A stretch of DNA of 11,650 bases from a bacterium (GCA_021802115.1 JAKABA010000119.1:1-11650), one strand, 5' to 3'; shown: positions 1-7,819, counted from the first letter of the stretch. Notes: generated by a model from the letters alone, not told the origin. Numbers and translations are program-made.

Positions 1-379
1 CGAGCAGGCCTCGGATCGCCTCCAGCAGCTCCGACCCCGCCAGGGTCTGGTGGAGGTGGCGCGGATCCCCTCCGGAGAAGAAGACCATGCTGGCGGCGCC
101 GACCACGGCGGCGGGCCCGGCCTTCCCCGCGTCCTGGCGATTGCGCACCGGCACCACCGTGGCCCTGACCGCAATGCTCTCGTAGTGGGCCAGGGCCATC
201 TCGTTCCAGCGACCGAACACGGCCTCGCCCTCGGGGGCGCTGGCCGTCGCCAGGACCGCCACCCCGCCGTCCCCGGTGGCGCCCTCCAGCGCCGACCGCT
301 CGATCGGACCAGTCCAGGGCTCGAACTCGCCCGAGCCCAGCAGGAGGAAGCGGCCCCCCGGCTCGGGGGCCGCCACCAC
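1..379 (-). CDS. Peptidase S51 / cyanophycinase-like protein, N-terminal part (3' end off window)
   Basis: This minus-strand reading frame enters from the left edge and is open throughout. The visible part, about 126 residues, reads as the start of a class I glutamine-amidotransferase-like fold of the peptidase S51 family (dipeptidase E, cyanophycinase). It begins with a strand and glycine turn, RFLLLGSGEFEPW, followed by a VAVLATASAPEG strand and turn, a W-N-E helix, and the family-typical VFFSGGDPRHLHQTL segment. The nucleophile Ser of the G-x-S-A-G motif would lie just beyond the edge, so catalytic competence cannot be judged. The start is uncertain. GTG at 379-377 is the first standard start codon in frame close to the SPFH stop, and an adjacent GTG lies at 376. 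It follows the SPFH stop (396-394) by 14 bp and is probably the third gene of the nfeD operon. The family hydrolyses peptides or cyanophycin-like polymers; the substrate here is unknown. Confidence 0.72.
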   Translation of the reverse strand, partial: MVAAPEPGGRFLLLGSGEFEPWTGPIERSALEGATGDGGVAVLATASAPEGEAVFGRWNEMALAHYESIAVRATVVPVRNRQDAGKAGPAAVVGAASMVFFSGGDPRHLHQTLAGSELLEAIRGLL

Positions 380-393
380 CGAGGGGTCGTCGG

Positions 394-1257
394 TCAGGAC
401 TCCGCCCCGCTCCTCTGGGCGACCGCGGCCGCGTCCCCGCCGTCCTGGACGGCCGGTGCCGGCTGGTGTCCGTTCTTGGCGGCCTGGCCCTGCTTGAGCC
501 TGAGCAGCGGCTCGAACATGTCGAGCGGCATCGGGAACACGACCACCGAGTTCTGGTCCGACCCTATCTCCGACAGCGTCTGGAGGTAGCGCAGCTGCAG
601 GGTCGCGGGCTGGGTGCCGATCACCTGAGCGGCGTTGGCCAGCGTCTGGGATGCCTGGAACTCGCCCTCGGCGCGGATGATCTTGGCCCGCTTCTCCCGC
701 TCCGCCTCCGCCTGCAGCGCCATCGCCCGCTGCATCGACTGGGGCAGGTCCACGTCCTTGACCTCCACCGCGGTGACCTTCACGCCCCAGGGCTCGGTCT
801 GCTCGTCGATGATCGTCTGCAGCTCCGCGTTGATCTTGTCACGCCGGCTCAGCAGCTCGTCCAGGGTCGCCTGGCCCAGGGTCGAGCGCAGGGTCGTCTG
901 GGCGGTCTTGGAGATCGTGCCCATGTAGTCCCGGACCTTCACGTAGGAGTCGCGGGCGTCGACCACCCGGAAGAAGACCACCGCCGTCACCCGGACCGTC
1001 ACGTTGTCGCTGGTGATCACGTCCTGGGGCGGCACCTCATGAACCATGGTCCGCATGTCCACCTTCACCATCCGGTCGAACCCGAAGGGGATGATGAGGC
1101 GCGGCCCCGGCCCCTTCACGTCGATGAGCCGGCCCAGCCGGAGCACCACCCCGCGTTCGTACTCGTTGATCACCCTGAACCCGGTCGCAAAGGCGATCAG
1201 GATCAGGAAGGCGACCACGATGACCACCACCAGGATCCCCACCACAGCGCCACTCAT
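394..1257 (-). CDS. Stomatin/slipin-type SPFH membrane protein
   Basis: This 287-residue protein belongs to the SPFH (stomatin, prohibitin, flotillin, HflK/C) family, in the bacterial slipin group paired with NfeD. One N-terminal membrane segment (about residues 4-25) is followed by the typical INEYERGVVLRLGR entry. The SPFH domain comes next, with GPGPRLIIPF, VPPQDVITSDNVTVRVTAVVFFRV and the LRSTLGQATLDELLSRRDKIN block. A charged coiled coil (AEAEREKRAKIIRAEGEFQAS) follows, then a hydrophobic VVVFPMPLDMF segment and a low-complexity tail. Family members form large membrane-bound ring or cage oligomers linked to membrane-domain organisation and quality control. Its ATG overlaps the nfeD stop as ATGA (1254-1257) and has a strong Shine-Dalgarno GGAGGAG seven bases upstream (1265-1271), so it is translationally coupled to nfeD. 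Family and partner are clear; the cellular role is inferred. Confidence 0.93.
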   Translation of the reverse strand: MSGAVVGILVVVIVVAFLILIAFATGFRVINEYERGVVLRLGRLIDVKGPGPRLIIPFGFDRMVKVDMRTMVHEVPPQDVITSDNVTVRVTAVVFFRVVDARDSYVKVRDYMGTISKTAQTTLRSTLGQATLDELLSRRDKINAELQTIIDEQTEPWGVKVTAVEVKDVDLPQSMQRAMALQAEAEREKRAKIIRAEGEFQASQTLANAAQVIGTQPATLQLRYLQTLSEIGSDQNSVVVFPMPLDMFEPLLRLKQGQAAKNGHQPAPAVQDGGDAAAVAQRSGAES

Positions 1258-2054
1258 GACCTCACTCCTCCAGTTGGCCCGGTCGAGACGGCCGCCCGCC
1301 CCTCCCGGTCCTCGTTGGTCCCCCTCACTCGCGGGAGACCGATCACGTCCACGATGAGGGTCAGCCCGTCCTGGGCCAGCACCTCGATCTCACTCCCCAC
1401 CTCCAGCGGCGACCCGTCGCGGGCCACCGCCCGCCAGAGCTCGCCGTCCACCAGCGCCAGCGCCGAGCCCGCCTGGCTCTCCCTGATCACCCCGACCTCC
1501 CCCAGCAGCTCCTGGGGCTGGTGCGGATAGGGCCGGTGCCGCACCGCCAGGGCGCGGCGGCTGAGCACCAGCCAGGTGCCTCCCAGTCCGATCGGCAGCC
1601 CCACCAGCACGACCGGGTTGACCGGCTGCCCCCGGAACATCAGTACGCCACCCGCCACCGCGGCCGCGATCCCCGCGAAGGTGAGCACGCCATGGGTGGG
1701 AGCCACCAGGTCGACGACGAACAGGGCGGTGGCCGCCGCCACCAGGAGCAGCCCCAGGAGGTCGAGCGGCAAGCCCAGCAGCCCGGTCACCGCCAGCACT
1801 CCCGCGATCAGGCCAACCACGCCCGGGACGATCGCTCCCGGGTGGACCAGCTCCAGGCCGATTCCGACCAGGGCCAGCAGCAGGAGCCCGAAGGCGATGG
1901 TGGGGTTGGCCAGGAACTGCAGCTGCCCGGGGAGCTGGGTGACCCCGGGGGCGGACTGGGCGGTGCCCAGGCTGCGGGCCAGCACCGGGGCGGCGAGCCC
2001 CAGGGAGCCCCCTACGGCCCCCGTCGCGGCACCTGCGATTGCCAGTCGACGCAT
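1254..2054 (-). CDS. NfeD family membrane protein, short form without ClpP-like protease domain
   Basis: This 266-residue protein starts with a signal-like hydrophobic stretch (residues 1-26, ending APVLA). Four or five membrane helices follow, including FLANPTIAFGLLLLALVGIGLELVHPG, the PGVVGLIAGVLAV and LDLLGLLLVAAATALFVVDL helices and VVLVGLPIGLGGTWLVL. The C-terminal soluble domain (GEVGVIRE, ALVDGELWRAVA, EVGSEIEVLAQDGLTLIVDVI) matches the NfeD OB-fold. The N-terminal serine-protease domain of long NfeD proteins is absent, so this is the short class that accompanies slipins. The reading frame is open far upstream (to 2738), but that part lies antisense to femAB. The ATG at 2054 is chosen because it gives the signal sequence and lies just after a -10-like TACACT. 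It is coupled to the SPFH gene by ATGA. It probably anchors or modulates the slipin complex; that role is inferred. Confidence 0.88.
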   Translation of the reverse strand: MRRLAIAGAATGAVGGSLGLAAPVLARSLGTAQSAPGVTQLPGQLQFLANPTIAFGLLLLALVGIGLELVHPGAIVPGVVGLIAGVLAVTGLLGLPLDLLGLLLVAAATALFVVDLVAPTHGVLTFAGIAAAVAGGVLMFRGQPVNPVVLVGLPIGLGGTWLVLSRRALAVRHRPYPHQPQELLGEVGVIRESQAGSALALVDGELWRAVARDGSPLEVGSEIEVLAQDGLTLIVDVIGLPRVRGTNEDREGRAAVSTGPTGGVRS

Positions 2055-2064
2055 GGCAGACCTC

Positions 2065-2070
2065 AGTGTA
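2065..2070 (-). promoter_or_regulatory. Probable -10 box of the nfeD operon (near-leaderless)
   Basis: On the minus strand TACACT lies 10 bases before the nfeD ATG (2054). A start site about seven bases after the box would leave a 5' leader of only three or four bases. No convincing -35 box is visible. The same hexamer precedes zwf. Inference from position and consensus. Confidence 0.45.
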
Positions 2071-2105
2071 CGCCCAAATTTCGGGCATCCCCGATCCGCG
2101 CGCCC

Positions 2106-2111
2106 GATAAT
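2106..2111 (+). promoter_or_regulatory. -10 box of leaderless femAB-type gene
   Basis: GATAAT is followed by six bases (CGCCCG) and then the GTG start at 2118. That places the expected transcription start on the first base of the codon. There is no Shine-Dalgarno. The same six-base geometry occurs at three other starts in the window, which supports both the promoter and the chosen start codon. No clear -35 element is seen. Confidence 0.65.
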
Positions 2112-2117
2112 CGCCCG

Positions 2118-3188
2118 GTGCACCCCGGCCCTTCCGAACAGCCCGAGCGCCCCCTCGCCACCGAGCTGGTCGGCCCGGAGGGACGCGCCCGCTGGGACCA
2201 GTTCGTGGGCGGCCGCGGTGGCGGTGTGCTGATGCAGTCCTGGGGCTGGGGCGAGCTCCGGCGAAGCTACGGCTGGTGGCCGCTGCGGATCCTGGCCGTC
2301 TCTCCCGGCTCCGGCGATCCGCTGGGGGCGCTGCAGGTGCTGGGGCGGCCCGTCGGCCCCGCGGGGGTGAGCTGGGCGTACGCCCCCCGGGGGCCGGCCC
2401 TGGCCCCTCCCGCCCAGATCAAGGTCGCGGCCGCATTGCTGGACCGAGCCGCCCGGGAGCTGCGGCCCCGCCGGGTGATCTCCCTCCATCTGGACCCCGA
2501 GTGGCCGGCCGACGACCCGAACTGGGCCGCGGTGCGCCGCGGGCTCAGGCTCCGGCCGGCGCGCTACGACATCCAGCATCGGAACACCTGGCTGGTGGAC
2601 CTGAGGGGAGGGGAGGATGCGGTGTTCCGCCGGCTGCCCCCATCCACCAGGAGAAACATCCGGATCGCCGAGAGGGCCGGAGTTCGGGTCGAGCAGGCGG
2701 CCGGCCCGGGGGCGGTGGAGGGGTTCTACCGGCTGCACCTGGCCACGGTGCAGCGCCAGGGGTTCACCACCCGTCCCTCCAGCTACTACGAGCGGGCCTG
2801 CGAGGAGCTGCGGGCCACGGTCTTCACCGCGGTCCGCCTCGAGACGCCGCTCGCCGCCGCGATCGCGGTCGCGTTCGGGTCCCGGCTGATCTACCTCTAC
2901 GGGGGGACCTCAACCGATCAGCCCCAGGCCAGGGCGAGCTACGCGCTGCACTGGCGGATCATCCGTTGGGGGCTGGAGCAGGGGTGCACGGAATACGACA
3001 TGTGGGGGGTTCCCCGAAGGTTCGACCCCGACAATCCAGCCCACGGCTACGCCACCTTCAAGACCAGATGGGGTGGGCGGCAGGCGTCGCACACCGGCCT
3101 GATGATCGCGCCGCTCTGGGGGAGGCTGGACCCCGCCATCCACCTCGCCGAGTCGTTGGCGCTGCGACGGCGCCCACTGCTCACCTGA
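2118..3188 (+). CDS. FemA/FemB-type peptidoglycan aminoacyltransferase
   Basis: This 356-residue protein has the FemA/FemB/FemX (lipid II interpeptide-bridge aminoacyltransferase) pattern, built from two GNAT-like domains. The N-terminal QSWGWGEL motif is at residues 40-47. The STRRNIR motif is at 176-182, followed by the LHLATVQRQGF helix. Near the C-terminus are the LIYLYGGTS strand, YDMWGVP (293-299) and YATFKTRWGG (311-320). Such enzymes use aminoacyl-tRNA to add amino acids to the stem-peptide side chain of cell-wall precursors at the cytoplasmic membrane face. The amino acid added cannot be told from sequence. GTG at 2118 is preferred because it follows a -10 box by six bases and leaves a normal N-terminus. 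The longer in-frame extension upstream would run antisense through nfeD. It diverges from the nfeD operon and is apparently monocistronic, because the next gene has its own promoter 34 bases on. Confidence 0.9.
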   Translation: MHPGPSEQPERPLATELVGPEGRARWDQFVGGRGGGVLMQSWGWGELRRSYGWWPLRILAVSPGSGDPLGALQVLGRPVGPAGVSWAYAPRGPALAPPAQIKVAAALLDRAARELRPRRVISLHLDPEWPADDPNWAAVRRGLRLRPARYDIQHRNTWLVDLRGGEDAVFRRLPPSTRRNIRIAERAGVRVEQAAGPGAVEGFYRLHLATVQRQGFTTRPSSYYERACEELRATVFTAVRLETPLAAAIAVAFGSRLIYLYGGTSTDQPQARASYALHWRIIRWGLEQGCTEYDMWGVPRRFDPDNPAHGYATFKTRWGGRQASHTGLMIAPLWGRLDPAIHLAESLALRRRPLLT

Positions 3189-3210
3189 CGGACGGCGGCC
3201 GGGGCCCCAC

Positions 3211-3216
3211 TACAAT
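3211..3216 (+). promoter_or_regulatory. -10 box of leaderless hypothetical gene
   Basis: TACAAT is followed by six bases (CGGGCC) and then the ATG at 3223. The expected start site falls on the A of the start codon. There is no Shine-Dalgarno, and the box lies in the 34-bp gap after the femAB-type gene. It matches the geometry at 2106, 5271 and 5328. Confidence 0.68.
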
Positions 3217-3222
3217 CGGGCC

Positions 3223-3821
3223 ATGCTCTACCTCGGCCCCAAGCGCCAGGATCGATGGGAGGCGGTGGTCTTTGCCCCGCCCCGCGAGGTCTTCGCCGTC
3301 GCCGAGCAGGTGACCGGGCTGCCCCCCTTCAGCTTCCGGGTTGTGGACGACCACACCGCGGAGGTGGTCCAGGACCTGGCCAACGGCTTCTTCGGGCAGT
3401 GGAGCAAGGTCCGATACCCCAAGAATCGCATTCGCATCGAGTGCGAGCCGATCTCCGCCGGAACCAGGGTGACCATCTCCGCCCAGGGGGATCGCAGCTG
3501 CACCATGAGGGCCACCAACCTCCTGCGGATCCTCGGACGGGGCGAGCGCGACCGCAGCACCGTCTACCGCTACCGGGCGATCCCCCCCGGGCCCTGCACG
3601 GTCGTGCAGAGTTGGGCGGGGACGGGCTACCCCGTCTATTCGGAGCCGGATCACGGCGCTCCCCGCGGCCGCGCGGTCCGCCCGGCCTCGCCCCTGGTCG
3701 CCCTGGAGCAGCGCGGCCGCTGGGTGAGGGTCAGGGCCGGAGAGGGGGACGAGGTGGAGGAGGGTTGGATCGAGGCCGATCAACTGGTGCCCGACCAGGC
3801 GCCCCCCCGCACCCTGGCGTC

Positions 3822-3825
<4 letters not shown>
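3223..3825 (+). CDS. Unrecognised protein with N-terminal alpha/beta domain and C-terminal SH3-like segment
   Basis: I do not recognise this 200-residue protein as a named family. It has two parts. Residues 10-105 alternate strand and helix (EAVVFAPPREVFAVAEQV, AEVVQDLANGFFGQWSKV, RIRIECEPISAGTRVTISAQGD, then a helix ATNLLRIL). The pattern recalls a short SRPBCC/START-like fold, but that is a guess. Residues about 135-188 (GYPVYSEPD, SPLVALEQRGRWVRVRAG, EEGWIEADQLVP) have the spacing of a bacterial SH3 domain, including the closing G-W-I. No signal peptide or membrane segment is present, so the SH3-like domain would act inside the cell, which is unusual. The start is fixed by the leaderless -10 box. 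The stop codon overlaps the zwf stop on the other strand. Confidence 0.8.
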
Positions 3826-5264
<1,439 letters not shown>

Positions 5265-5270
5265 GCCCCG

Positions 5271-5276
5271 AGTGTA
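5271..5276 (-). promoter_or_regulatory. -10 box of leaderless zwf
   Basis: On the minus strand TACACT is followed by CGGGGC and then the zwf GTG, again a six-base spacing that puts the start site on the start codon. No Shine-Dalgarno is present. The -35 region shows no good TTGACA match. Confidence 0.66.
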
Positions 5277-5302
5277 CGGTCCGGAGAATTGCGGCCGGTC
5301 CG
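5277..5302 (+). repeat. Direct repeat CGGTCCG in the zwf / sigma-like divergent promoter region
   Basis: CGGTCCG occurs at 5277-5283 and again at 5296-5302, 19 bp apart start to start. It lies between two divergent -10 boxes and next to that of zwf. The position fits a regulator-binding site at the zwf -35 region. In DNA this GC-rich a chance repeat of seven bases is possible. Confidence 0.28.
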
Positions 5303-5327
5303 CGCCGATCGCCTGCAAGTGGGCGCC

Positions 5328-5333
5328 TATACT
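5328..5333 (+). promoter_or_regulatory. -10 box of leaderless sigma-like gene and gcvTH
   Basis: TATACT is followed by CCCCCG and then GTG at 5340. The six-base spacing matches the other leaderless starts. As gcvT and gcvH follow with overlap or a short gap, this is the likely promoter for all three genes. Confidence 0.66.
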
Positions 5334-5339
5334 CCCCCG

Positions 5340-5936
5340 GTGGGCACAGCCGCGCCATCGGAGCCGTCGGGCGAGGAGCTGGCGGCACTTCGCCAGATGG
5401 TCGAGAGCTATCCGCCCCTGGAGGCTGGGGCGGTCACCCAGCTGCTGGCCGGGGTGGGCTACGAGAGCGTGGACGAGAGCCCCCGCCGGCAGCTGGTCCA
5501 GCATCACCTGTGGGTGGTGCTGGAGGAGGCGACCCGGGCGGCCCGGCCCGGAACCTCCACCGCCGACCTGTTTCAGGAGGGGACGACCGCCCTCTTGAAA
5601 CTGGTCCACGGCCTGTCGTGGCGGGATCCGCTCTCCGCCGAGGAGTTCCAGCGCCAGGTCCGCCTGGTGGCGTCCGCCGCCATAGCCGCCGCCCTGGAGG
5701 AGGAGACCAGGGTTCGCGAGCAGGATCAGCAGTGGGCCAGGGATGGGGAGCGCGTCTTCGCGCTCGAGGTGGAGATGCGCAGCGAGAGCGGCGAACCGCC
5801 CACGGACCGCCAGATGGCGTCCCGGCTGGGTTGGCCGGAGGAGAGGGTGCGGCAGCTGCGGCGGGCGGTGGCGGAGGCCTCCGCCCAGCACGACCGGGAG
5901 CTGCTGGAGACGCTGGAGGAGATGGAGGAAGAGTGA
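5340..5936 (+). CDS. Degenerate sigma-70-like protein lacking region 4
   Basis: This 198-residue soluble protein aligns by eye with primary-type sigma-70 factors. Residues 14-40 resemble region 1.2. RRQLVQHHLWVVLEEATRAARPGTSTADLFQEGTTALLKLV (49-89, shown across regions 2.1-2.2) corresponds to the usual A-R-x-x-L-V-x-x-N-L-R-L-V ... D-L-I-Q-E-G-N-x-G-L core-binding helices. GEPPTDRQMASRLGWPEERVRQLRRA (151-176) corresponds to region 3. The promoter-melting stretch (normally F-S-T-Y-A-x-W-W-I-R-Q) is replaced by FQRQVRLVASAAI (103-115) with no Tyr or Trp. Region 4 is missing, and the protein ends in a Glu-rich tail. It may bind core RNA polymerase without recognising promoters. GTG start is leaderless. 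Its stop overlaps the gcvT start by four bases, so the two are translationally coupled. Sigma ancestry is fairly likely; function is unknown. Confidence 0.78.
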   Translation: MGTAAPSEPSGEELAALRQMVESYPPLEAGAVTQLLAGVGYESVDESPRRQLVQHHLWVVLEEATRAARPGTSTADLFQEGTTALLKLVHGLSWRDPLSAEEFQRQVRLVASAAIAAALEEETRVREQDQQWARDGERVFALEVEMRSESGEPPTDRQMASRLGWPEERVRQLRRAVAEASAQHDRELLETLEEMEEE

Positions 5937-7036
5937 GCGAGTTGGAAGTTCCCCTGGGGGACACCCACCGCAGGCTGGGTGCCCGCATGACCCCGTTCGG
6001 CGGCTATCTGATGCCGATGCAGTACAGCAGCATCAGGCAGGAGCACGAGGCGGTCCGGCGGCAGGCCGGCCTCTTCGACGTGTCCCACATGGGCGAGGTG
6101 AGGCTGGAGGGCCCGGGCACGCTCGCCTACCTGCAGCGGCTGGTGACCAACGACGTCTCCAAGCTCGCGGTGGGGCGTGCCCTCTACAGCGTCATGTGCC
6201 GGGAGGACGGCGGCATCGTCGACGACCTCTTGGTCTACCGGGACGAGACCGGCTACATGTGCGTGATCAACGCCGCCCGCCACGACCGCGATCTCGAGTG
6301 GATGCGCGCCCACCTGCCCCCGGAGGGGGTGGATCTCAGCGATCGCTCCCAGGCCACCTTCCTGCTGGCCGTGCAGGGCCCCCGGGCGCTGGAGATCCTC
6401 GCCCCGCTGGTGGCGGAGGGCTCGCCGGCGGACATCCGCTACTACCACCACCGCCCGGGCACGGTGGCCGGGGTCGGCGTGCTCATCTCCCGGACCGGAT
6501 ACACCGGGGAGGACGGCTTCGAGCTCTACGGCCCGGCGGAGTCGGCGGCTGGCGTGTGGGACGCGATCTACGAGCGGGGCCAGGGGTTCGGGCTGCAGCC
6601 GGCCGGGCTCGGGGCGCGCGACACCCTGCGCCTGGAGGCGGGGCTGCGCCTCTACGGTCAGGACATCGACGAGAGCACGGACCCGTTCTCAGCCGGCCTG
6701 GGCTGGGTGGTCAAGCTCGGCAAGGGAGACTTCGTGGGCTCGGTGGCGCTGGGCCGGGTGGCGGCGGACCCGCCGCGCGCCTTTGTCGGCCTGCGGCTGA
6801 GTCCCCGGCAGATCGCTCGGCCCCACCACCCGATCCTCGCCGCGGGCGTGGAGGTCGGGTCGGTGACCAGCGGATCCTTCGGTTTCACGGTGGGCACCGC
6901 CATCGCCATGGGCTACGTCCCCCCCGCCCTGGCCGCCCCCGGGACGCAGCTGGAGATCCGGATCCGGCAGGATCCGGAACAGTTGGCGGCGGCGACCGTG
7001 GTGGCGCTACCGTTCTACCGTCGGGCCGACCAGTAG
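5933..7036 (+). CDS. gcvT: Glycine cleavage system T protein (aminomethyltransferase)
   Basis: This 367-residue enzyme takes the aminomethyl group from the H protein's lipoyl arm, transfers the methylene to tetrahydrofolate and releases ammonia. Family landmarks are THRRLGARMTPFGGYLMP at the N-terminus, GLFDVSHMGEV (46-56), VTNDVSKL (71-78) and GGIVDDLLVY (93-102), with the conserved catalytic Asp at 97. Also present are LAVQGPRA, ISRTGYTGEDGFELY, ARDTLRLEAGLRLYGQDID and the C-terminal barrel GSVTSGSFGFTVGTAIAMGYV. Length is typical. GTG at 5933 overlaps the preceding stop as GTGA and has a GGAGG four bases upstream (5924-5928). A 26-base gap separates it from gcvH. All key residues look present, so it should be functional. 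Confidence 0.97.
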   Translation: MSELEVPLGDTHRRLGARMTPFGGYLMPMQYSSIRQEHEAVRRQAGLFDVSHMGEVRLEGPGTLAYLQRLVTNDVSKLAVGRALYSVMCREDGGIVDDLLVYRDETGYMCVINAARHDRDLEWMRAHLPPEGVDLSDRSQATFLLAVQGPRALEILAPLVAEGSPADIRYYHHRPGTVAGVGVLISRTGYTGEDGFELYGPAESAAGVWDAIYERGQGFGLQPAGLGARDTLRLEAGLRLYGQDIDESTDPFSAGLGWVVKLGKGDFVGSVALGRVAADPPRAFVGLRLSPRQIARPHHPILAAGVEVGSVTSGSFGFTVGTAIAMGYVPPALAAPGTQLEIRIRQDPEQLAAATVVALPFYRRADQ

Positions 7037-7062
7037 GACCCAGCCGGAGAGGAGGATCAGAG

Positions 7063-7452
7063 GTGCCGGAGCGCAGCGAGTACAGGTTCACCAAGACCCA
7101 CGAGTGGGTCGTGCCCACCGGCGACGGCGATGCTCTGATCGGGATCACCGACAACGCCCAGCAGCAGTTGGGCGACGTCATCTTCCTGGAGCTGCCAGAT
7201 CCCGGCGCCCGGCTCACGCCCGGCTCGCGGCTGGGTGCGGTGGAGTCGGTCAAGGCGGCGAGCGATCTCTACAGCCCGGTCGCCGGTGAGGTCAAGGAGG
7301 TCAATGAGTCGGTCGGGGCCCAGCCGGAGCTGGTGAATCAGGACCCCTACGGCAGAGGCTGGCTGGTCCGGGTCCACCTGGAGGGCGAGATCCCGGAGGG
7401 TCTGATGGAGGAGCCGGCCTACCTCGCCTACGCGAAGGCCGACCAGCACTGA
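7063..7452 (+). CDS. gcvH: Glycine cleavage system H protein (lipoyl carrier)
   Basis: This 129-residue lipoyl carrier shuttles the aminomethyl intermediate from the P protein to the T protein and electrons to the L protein. It opens with YRFTKTHEWVV and continues with IGITDNAQQQLGDVIFLELPDPG. The lipoylation motif GAVESVKAASDLYSPVAGEV carries the modified lysine at residue 64. The C-terminus has LVNQDPYGRGWLVRVHL. Size and order are standard. The GTG start has a strong GGAGG (7051-7055) seven bases upstream, unlike the leaderless genes, as expected for an internal operon gene. It is the last gene of the sigma-like/gcvT/gcvH unit and is followed 15 bases later by a large hairpin. Confidence 0.97.
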   Translation: MPERSEYRFTKTHEWVVPTGDGDALIGITDNAQQQLGDVIFLELPDPGARLTPGSRLGAVESVKAASDLYSPVAGEVKEVNESVGAQPELVNQDPYGRGWLVRVHLEGEIPEGLMEEPAYLAYAKADQH

Positions 7453-7467
7453 CCGTGAGAGTGCGAC

Positions 7468-7507
7468 GGCGCGGGTGGGCAGGGCCGGCCCGGCCCTGAG
7501 CCGCGCC
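7468..7507 (+). terminator. Two-tier GC hairpin after gcvH, probable terminator without U-tract
   Basis: An outer 7-bp stem (GGCGCGG 7468-7474 with CCGCGCC 7501-7507) encloses an inner 8-bp stem (CAGGGCCG 7480-7487 with CGGCCCTG 7491-7498) around a GCC loop. It starts 15 bases after the gcvH stop. There is no T-run, so it would be a tract-less terminator of the kind common in high-GC bacteria, or an mRNA 3'-end stabiliser. Confidence 0.6.
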
Positions 7508-7634
7508 GGTCGCGAAGGTTTCGGCCTGCCGCTTCCCCTGGTTGAACCTCATCAGCGCTGGTTCCAGCACAGCGTACGAAAGGTTCGAAGCCCCGGCCCG
7601 CCGTTGCCCGGCGGCTGTCAACGGCAGGCAGTCT

Positions 7635-7678
7635 CTGCCCCCGCGGGCAGGTTGCGCCCGCGGGGAGCCCCAACCTGC
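7635..7678 (+). other. Cluster of mutually exclusive RNA hairpins
   Basis: A perfect 10-bp stem pairs CCCCGCGGGC (7639-7648) with GCCCGCGGGG (7656-7665) around a 7-base loop. Two alternatives compete for the same bases: CTGCCC/GGGCAG (7635-7640 with 7645-7650) and GCAGGTT/AACCTGC (7647-7653 with 7672-7678). Overlapping stems of this kind are typical of switching leaders, but GC-rich DNA forms hairpins easily. Confidence 0.45.
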
Positions 7679-7715
7679 GGCGGGTCCGCCCCAGCCTGCG
7701 GCGGGTCCGCCCCAG
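7674..7715 (+). repeat. Perfect tandem duplication of a 21-bp unit
   Basis: Two adjacent identical 21-bp copies (7674-7694 and 7695-7715), each starting CCTGCGGCGGG and ending CCGCCCCAG. Each copy contains the small inverted repeat GGCGG-GT-CCGCC. The copies are exact and noncoding, so this is either a recent slippage duplication or a paired binding site. Confidence 0.9.
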
Positions 7716-7819
7716 CCGGGTTGCGCCGAGGCCGGCCGAGGGCCTGGGCCGGTGGTCCAGGGCTGCCGGGAGGAGTCGGACCCTGACTTGGGACCGCCGA
7801 AGCCGCATCGAACTTTCAC

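Noticed and set aside
466..1530. Long plus-strand open frame of 354 codons opposite the SPFH/nfeD genes
   Set aside because: Its protein is His/Leu/Arg-rich low-complexity sequence of the kind produced antisense to GC-rich genes; the minus strand encodes clear families.
1521..2117. Upstream in-frame extension of the femAB-type gene
   Set aside because: It runs antisense through nfeD, is low complexity and has no family match; the leaderless GTG at 2118 gives a normal N-terminus.
2055..2738. Upstream in-frame extension of nfeD
   Set aside because: It is antisense to the femAB-type gene, and the ATG at 2054 starts a proper signal sequence.
5265..5891. Upstream in-frame extension of zwf
   Set aside because: It is antisense to the sigma-like gene, and the family N-terminus begins just after the GTG at 5264.
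7582..7592. tRNA T-arm-like GGTTCGAAGCC
   Set aside because: The flanking bases do not form a five-base T stem, and no acceptor, D or anticodon arms could be placed around it.
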